Shown here one piece after another: positions 6,013-9,018 of a DNA stretch of 9,018 nucleotides. The position numbers and the translations under genes are program-made. How positions within the stretch are numbered: position 1 is the first letter of the stretch; every line of letters starts with the position of its first letter. Source of the stretch: Candidatus Dojkabacteria bacterium (lineage in GTDB: Bacteria > Patescibacteriota > Dojkabacteria > SC72); assembly GCA_012514355.1 (NCBI GenBank), contig JAAZAL010000023.1:1-9018 (forward strand), read 5' to 3'. The notes beneath the pieces are model-generated. The model was not told where the DNA came from. It searched no databases and saw nothing but the letters and a program-made list of their open reading frames with translations.

Positions 6013-8313
6013 ATGGAAGTAGTATTTTTATTATTAATTAGTGGAGTTCTGCTTTTTTTTGGAATATCAGCCTTTTCATCAAATAGAAAATCTAAGACCA
6101 ACATCTATTTTCTTCTTGTTATTCTTTTTATTATTAGCTGGGTGTTCTCTAATTATTTCTCCAATACTGTTGCAGAGTATAGACTGGTATTACTATTTAA
6201 TAGATTAATTTTTGTTTCAACAAGTTTACTTGTATGGGCTCTTTTTAATTTTTCTTCCGTTTATCCTGAATCTAAATCTTTAATTAGTATTAGATTTAGA
6301 AAGCTCTCTTTAATTTCTACTATTTTTGTTGTATTCCTTGGTTTTACAGATCTTATTGTAAGTGAGGTACTTGTAGAAAATGGATACTCTAGTATTCAAT
6401 TTGGTAAAGGTATGCCTGTATATCTTTTACACTTCGCGGTTCTTTTCAGTGTATTCGTATACCAATTAATTTACAAATTTAGGAAATCGAAAGGAGTAGA
6501 GAAAATTCAACTACAGTATATTTTACTGGGCGTAGTACTTACAGCAGTAGGAGCTTTGATTACCAACTTAATTCTGCCTGTTTTTTTTAGTTTATTCTAT
6601 CTCTCAAGTTACGGACCCGCATTTTTAATAATATTTGTTGGTTTTACATTTATATCAATTGTTAGACACAGATTTTTGGGAATTAGATTTCTCATTGGGA
6701 GGATACTCTTTTTCTCTTCTCTTTCAATTTTTGCGGTAGTCTTTTTCTTCTTTTTTGGTTGGCTAGCGCAAACAGCCCTTGGAGGGTTGATATCTTCAAA
6801 TTCAATATTACTATCATTTGTAATCGCACCAATATTCGCTTATGGATTTTTGAAGTTTAGTGAGTATATGAGGAAATTGATAGAGGAAAGATTTGTATAT
6901 GTGCAATTACACCCTTCTGAAGTACTAAGTAAATTCCTGAAATTAACTAGTACTCAGTTAGATATGGATAAAATCTCTGTATATGTTGTAAATACTGTAA
7001 AAAAGTTTTTAAATCTTGAAAAGGTTGGAGTATTAATATTTGATAAAGAAAATAGCAAAATATTGTATAGAAAGCTAATAGGATTTGAGTTAGTAGGAGT
7101 TAGAGATCTTCTTCAAGTAATAAACTATTGGAAAGATATTGAGCAGGATCCAGTAATAGTTCTTGATGAGATTAAGAAAACAGAACAGAGAGATATTAAA
7201 GATAAAAAGAATAGGATAGGGAGAATAATAGAGTGTATGGAAAGGGAGAAAATTTCCGTTATTCTTCCATTGAATAGAAAGGTACAGTTAAATGGGATAT
7301 TAATCATTGGTAAAAAGAAAGATTCCACACCGTTCTCAATAGAGGATATGCGTTTTTTAGAAGATATTATCGCAAATGCAAGCGTAGCAATGGGTAGAGC
7401 TATTTTGCATAAAGAGGTACAAAATTTCAATTCAGTATTAAAAAGTAAGGTTGCTGAACAAACAAAAGATTTAAAGAATAAAGTAAACCAACTTAACGAA
7501 TCTAGAAAAAGGGAGCATGATATGGTTGATATCATGGGGCATGAGTTAAGAACTCCAATGACTGTAATTAGGAACTACCATGAGTTAATGGCAAGACTTA
7601 TTGAAAAAAATAAGTTTAAAAGTATGAGTGTATTAAAAAAACACCAGGAGTATATGGATGTAATAGGTGAAAACATTGAAAAAGAGATATCCCTAATTAA
7701 TGTTCTTTTAAATGCTACAAAGATAGATGATAATCAGATGGAGTTAAACAGAGAATCTGTCAATGTTTTAGATTTAATTGAAGACGCAATACTTGGTCAT
7801 GAAATGGATGCAAAAAGAAAAGGGCTATATATTAAATATCAAAAACCCAAGGATAAATCTTTTCCCAAGATATATGCAGATAAGATTAGAGTCCATGAGA
7901 TTTTAGATAATCTAATTAGCAATGCAATTAAATATACAGATAAGGGGGGGTTAGAGATTAAGTTAGATGCTCAAAAGAACTTCGTAAAAATTGTATTTTC
8001 TGATACGGGTACAGGTATCGGAGAAAAGGACTTAAAGAACATTGGAAAGAAATTCTATAGATCAAACCAATATTTAACAAACAGAGAGGACAAGGTACAT
8101 TTAGTAAGACCAGGTGGAACAGGTCTGGGGCTTTTTGTTACCTTTGGCTTAATCAAGGCTCATGGAGGTAAAGTTGAAATTAGTAGTAAAGTAGGTAAAG
8201 GAAGTGTTTTTACTGTAACACTTCCAGTAATGAAAAAAGAACAATTAATAGAAGAAAAAAGTGAGAAAGAAGAGAAGAATATGTTTGAAAGGTTAGGTTT
8301 AAACAAAAAGTAG
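6013..8313 (+). CDS. multi-transmembrane sensor histidine kinase with GAF-like domain
   Basis: A 766-residue integral membrane kinase. Residues 1-290 hold about eight or nine hydrophobic segments (approximately 2-21, 30-49, 58-82, 97-118, 133-155, 167-190, 195-216, 225-255 and 262-285), resembling 7TM-type kinase sensor regions. There is no large extracytoplasmic loop, so the ligand is probably small, lipidic or membrane-borne. A GAF-like region spans about 300-470, then a coiled coil (EVQNFNSVLKSKVAEQTKDL). The HisKA H-box is HELRTPMTVIRNY with phospho-acceptor His510. The ATPase domain has an N-box (EILDNLISNAIKYT, Asn637), a G1 box (DTGTGIG from Asp664) and a G2 box (PGGTGLGL, 700-707). 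All catalytic motifs are intact. A charged tail of about 30 residues follows. No response regulator lies alongside, so the kinase is an orphan in this window. It follows the acyltransferase gene by 28 nt in the same direction. Confidence 0.93.
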   Translation: MEVVFLLLISGVLLFFGISAFSSNRKSKTNIYFLLVILFIISWVFSNYFSNTVAEYRLVLLFNRLIFVSTSLLVWALFNFSSVYPESKSLISIRFRKLSLISTIFVVFLGFTDLIVSEVLVENGYSSIQFGKGMPVYLLHFAVLFSVFVYQLIYKFRKSKGVEKIQLQYILLGVVLTAVGALITNLILPVFFSLFYLSSYGPAFLIIFVGFTFISIVRHRFLGIRFLIGRILFFSSLSIFAVVFFFFFGWLAQTALGGLISSNSILLSFVIAPIFAYGFLKFSEYMRKLIEERFVYVQLHPSEVLSKFLKLTSTQLDMDKISVYVVNTVKKFLNLEKVGVLIFDKENSKILYRKLIGFELVGVRDLLQVINYWKDIEQDPVIVLDEIKKTEQRDIKDKKNRIGRIIECMEREKISVILPLNRKVQLNGILIIGKKKDSTPFSIEDMRFLEDIIANASVAMGRAILHKEVQNFNSVLKSKVAEQTKDLKNKVNQLNESRKREHDMVDIMGHELRTPMTVIRNYHELMARLIEKNKFKSMSVLKKHQEYMDVIGENIEKEISLINVLLNATKIDDNQMELNRESVNVLDLIEDAILGHEMDAKRKGLYIKYQKPKDKSFPKIYADKIRVHEILDNLISNAIKYTDKGGLEIKLDAQKNFVKIVFSDTGTGIGEKDLKNIGKKFYRSNQYLTNREDKVHLVRPGGTGLGLFVTFGLIKAHGGKVEISSKVGKGSVFTVTLPVMKKEQLIEEKSEKEEKNMFERLGLNKK

Positions 8314-8341
8314 CCCTAAATTACCCATATTGAGATTCCTT

Positions 8342-8383
8342 TTGTTTTAGAATATCATATGTATATAACTTAAGTATTTAAGT
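8342..8383 (+). promoter_or_regulatory. possible frr promoter overlapped by a dyad
   Basis: TTGTTT (8342-8347) and TATAAC (8364-8369) are spaced by 16 nt and could start transcription near 8376. An exact inverted repeat, ACTTAA-GTAT-TTAAGT (8368-8383), covers that start point and ends 4 nt before the frr ATG. Such placement would suit an operator or a small hairpin, but short AT-rich dyads are frequent by chance. Confidence 0.3.
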
Positions 8384-8387
8384 AAAT

Positions 8388-8933
8388 ATGGATATAGATA
8401 TATTTAAAACAGATTTAGACAAGTGTGTAGATAATCTTACTGAAGATCTAGCACAAATTAGAACAGGAAGAGCAACTCCTGAACTAATACAAGATGTATT
8501 AGTAAATGCATATCAAACAGAAGCACCATTAAAAAACTATGCAACTATTAATGTTGCTGATAATAGGTCTTTAATTGTAATACCTTGGGATAAAAGTATT
8601 ATAGATAACATTTCTAAAGGAATATCTTCTGCTAATTTAGGATTTAATCCTGTATCTGAAGGAGACCATGTGAGAGTATCTATACCTGATTTAACTCAAG
8701 AAAGAAGAGTAGAGTATGTTAAGGTTATGAAAGAGAGAGTAGAGGATTCAAGAATAGCTGTAAGACAGGTAAGACAGAAGTTTATGCAAGAAATAGATGA
8801 ACAACAGAAGGAGGGTTTTTCAGAAGATCAGGCAGATATGTTAAGAGAAGAGGGAGAGAAGTTAGTAAAAGAGAGTAATGCAAAAATAGAAGAGATTAAA
8901 GATAAAAAAGAAGAAGAACTGATGACTATATAA
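8388..8933 (+). CDS. frr: ribosome recycling factor
   Basis: RRF splits post-termination ribosomes together with EF-G. The length of 181 residues is normal (about 185). Conserved blocks are present in order: LAQIRTGRATPEL near residues 21-33, the domain II stretch (YATINVADNRSLIVIPWD), and VRVSIPDLTQERRVEYVK, the hallmark motif of the long-helix domain. A charged C-terminal helix (KIEEIKDKKEEEL) closes the fold. In many genomes frr follows pyrH directly; here it follows the histidine kinase by 74 nt. No Shine-Dalgarno site precedes it. The start at 8388 gives the expected N-terminus. Confidence 0.95.
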   Translation: MDIDIFKTDLDKCVDNLTEDLAQIRTGRATPELIQDVLVNAYQTEAPLKNYATINVADNRSLIVIPWDKSIIDNISKGISSANLGFNPVSEGDHVRVSIPDLTQERRVEYVKVMKERVEDSRIAVRQVRQKFMQEIDEQQKEGFSEDQADMLREEGEKLVKESNAKIEEIKDKKEEELMTI

Positions 8934-8956
8934 TCTAAACAAATATCTCCCCCAAC

Positions 8957-9018
8957 ATGGCAATCATTATAAACATACTCCTTTTACTTGCTGTAATTAG
9001 TATCTTAACCTTTGTACA
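8957..9018 (+). CDS. rseP: probable RIP metalloprotease RseP (site-2 protease), 5' end only
   Basis: Only the first 20 codons are visible: MAIIINILLLLAVISILTFV, a hydrophobic segment, and the window ends in the first two bases (CA) of the next codon. Site-2 proteases begin with such a segment running into FVHELGH, and the sequence ends in FV followed by CA, consistent with a following His. Location after frr also fits: dxr or rseP genes often follow frr in bacteria. If correct, it is an intramembrane zinc protease that cleaves anti-sigma factors and signal-peptide remnants. A TATAAT at 8929-8934 overlapping the frr stop could drive it. The zinc motif itself is outside the window, so the call remains tentative. 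Confidence 0.55.
   Translation, partial: MAIIINILLLLAVISILTFV

Noticed and set aside
7125..7535. Antisense open frame opposite the GAF/coiled-coil part of the histidine kinase
   Set aside because: The composition (Ser, Phe, Ile, Leu) is what the reverse complement of AT-rich Glu/Lys coding gives. Smaller antisense frames at 2576-2872, 3264-3506, 3657-3914 and 5123-5395 were dismissed for the same reason.
8301..8347. Hairpin AAACAAAA / TTTTGTTT after the kinase gene as a terminator
   Set aside because: The stem is nearly all A-T with a 31-nt loop, and the T-run is part of the stem itself. It is too weak to call.

Overview
The window is an AT-rich, gene-dense, all-plus-strand piece of a bacterial chromosome carrying core housekeeping genes (topA, radC, rpsB, tsf, frr and probably rseP). 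UGA is not visibly reassigned. Short intergenic gaps, the near absence of Shine-Dalgarno motifs, an enlarged S2 and a modified EF-Ts suggest a small-genome lineage such as the Candidate Phyla Radiation (Patescibacteria). That placement is inference from gene style and order, and I cannot name a phylum with confidence.

Layout: (1) 1-1374, the 3' part of topA (topoisomerase I) with the active-site tyrosine and three C-terminal zinc ribbons. (2) 1414-2049, radC, a JAMM-fold protein. (3) 2051-4104, a closed transcription unit: a good sigma70-type promoter (TTGATA-N17-TATAAT), a roughly 90-nt leader with a dyad, the only clear Shine-Dalgarno site in the window, rpsB with a long C-terminal helix-hairpin-helix tail, tsf with two UBA domains instead of one, and a rho-independent terminator. 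(4) 4170-8313, three accessory genes reading in the same direction: a ThiF/E1-like adenylating enzyme without a catalytic cysteine, a predicted GNAT-fold acyltransferase resembling N-acyl amino acid (FeeM) and acyl-homoserine lactone (LuxI) synthases, and a polytopic membrane histidine kinase with a GAF-like region. (5) 8388-8933, frr (ribosome recycling factor). (6) 8957-9018, the first codons of what is probably the site-2 metalloprotease RseP.

In many bacteria the order is rpsB-tsf-pyrH-frr. Here pyrH is absent from that slot and the three-gene cassette sits between tsf and frr. The E1-like and FeeM-like genes are separated by 9 nt and look like a two-enzyme pathway: one could activate a carboxylate with ATP and the other could attach an acyl group to an amine. 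The adjacent multi-TM kinase suggests, but does not prove, that the product or a related lipid or amphiphile is sensed at the membrane. This pair is the best candidate in the window for an undescribed system.

There is no stretch over 300 bases without a gene. I see no tRNA, rRNA, CRISPR array, insertion sequence or attachment site.
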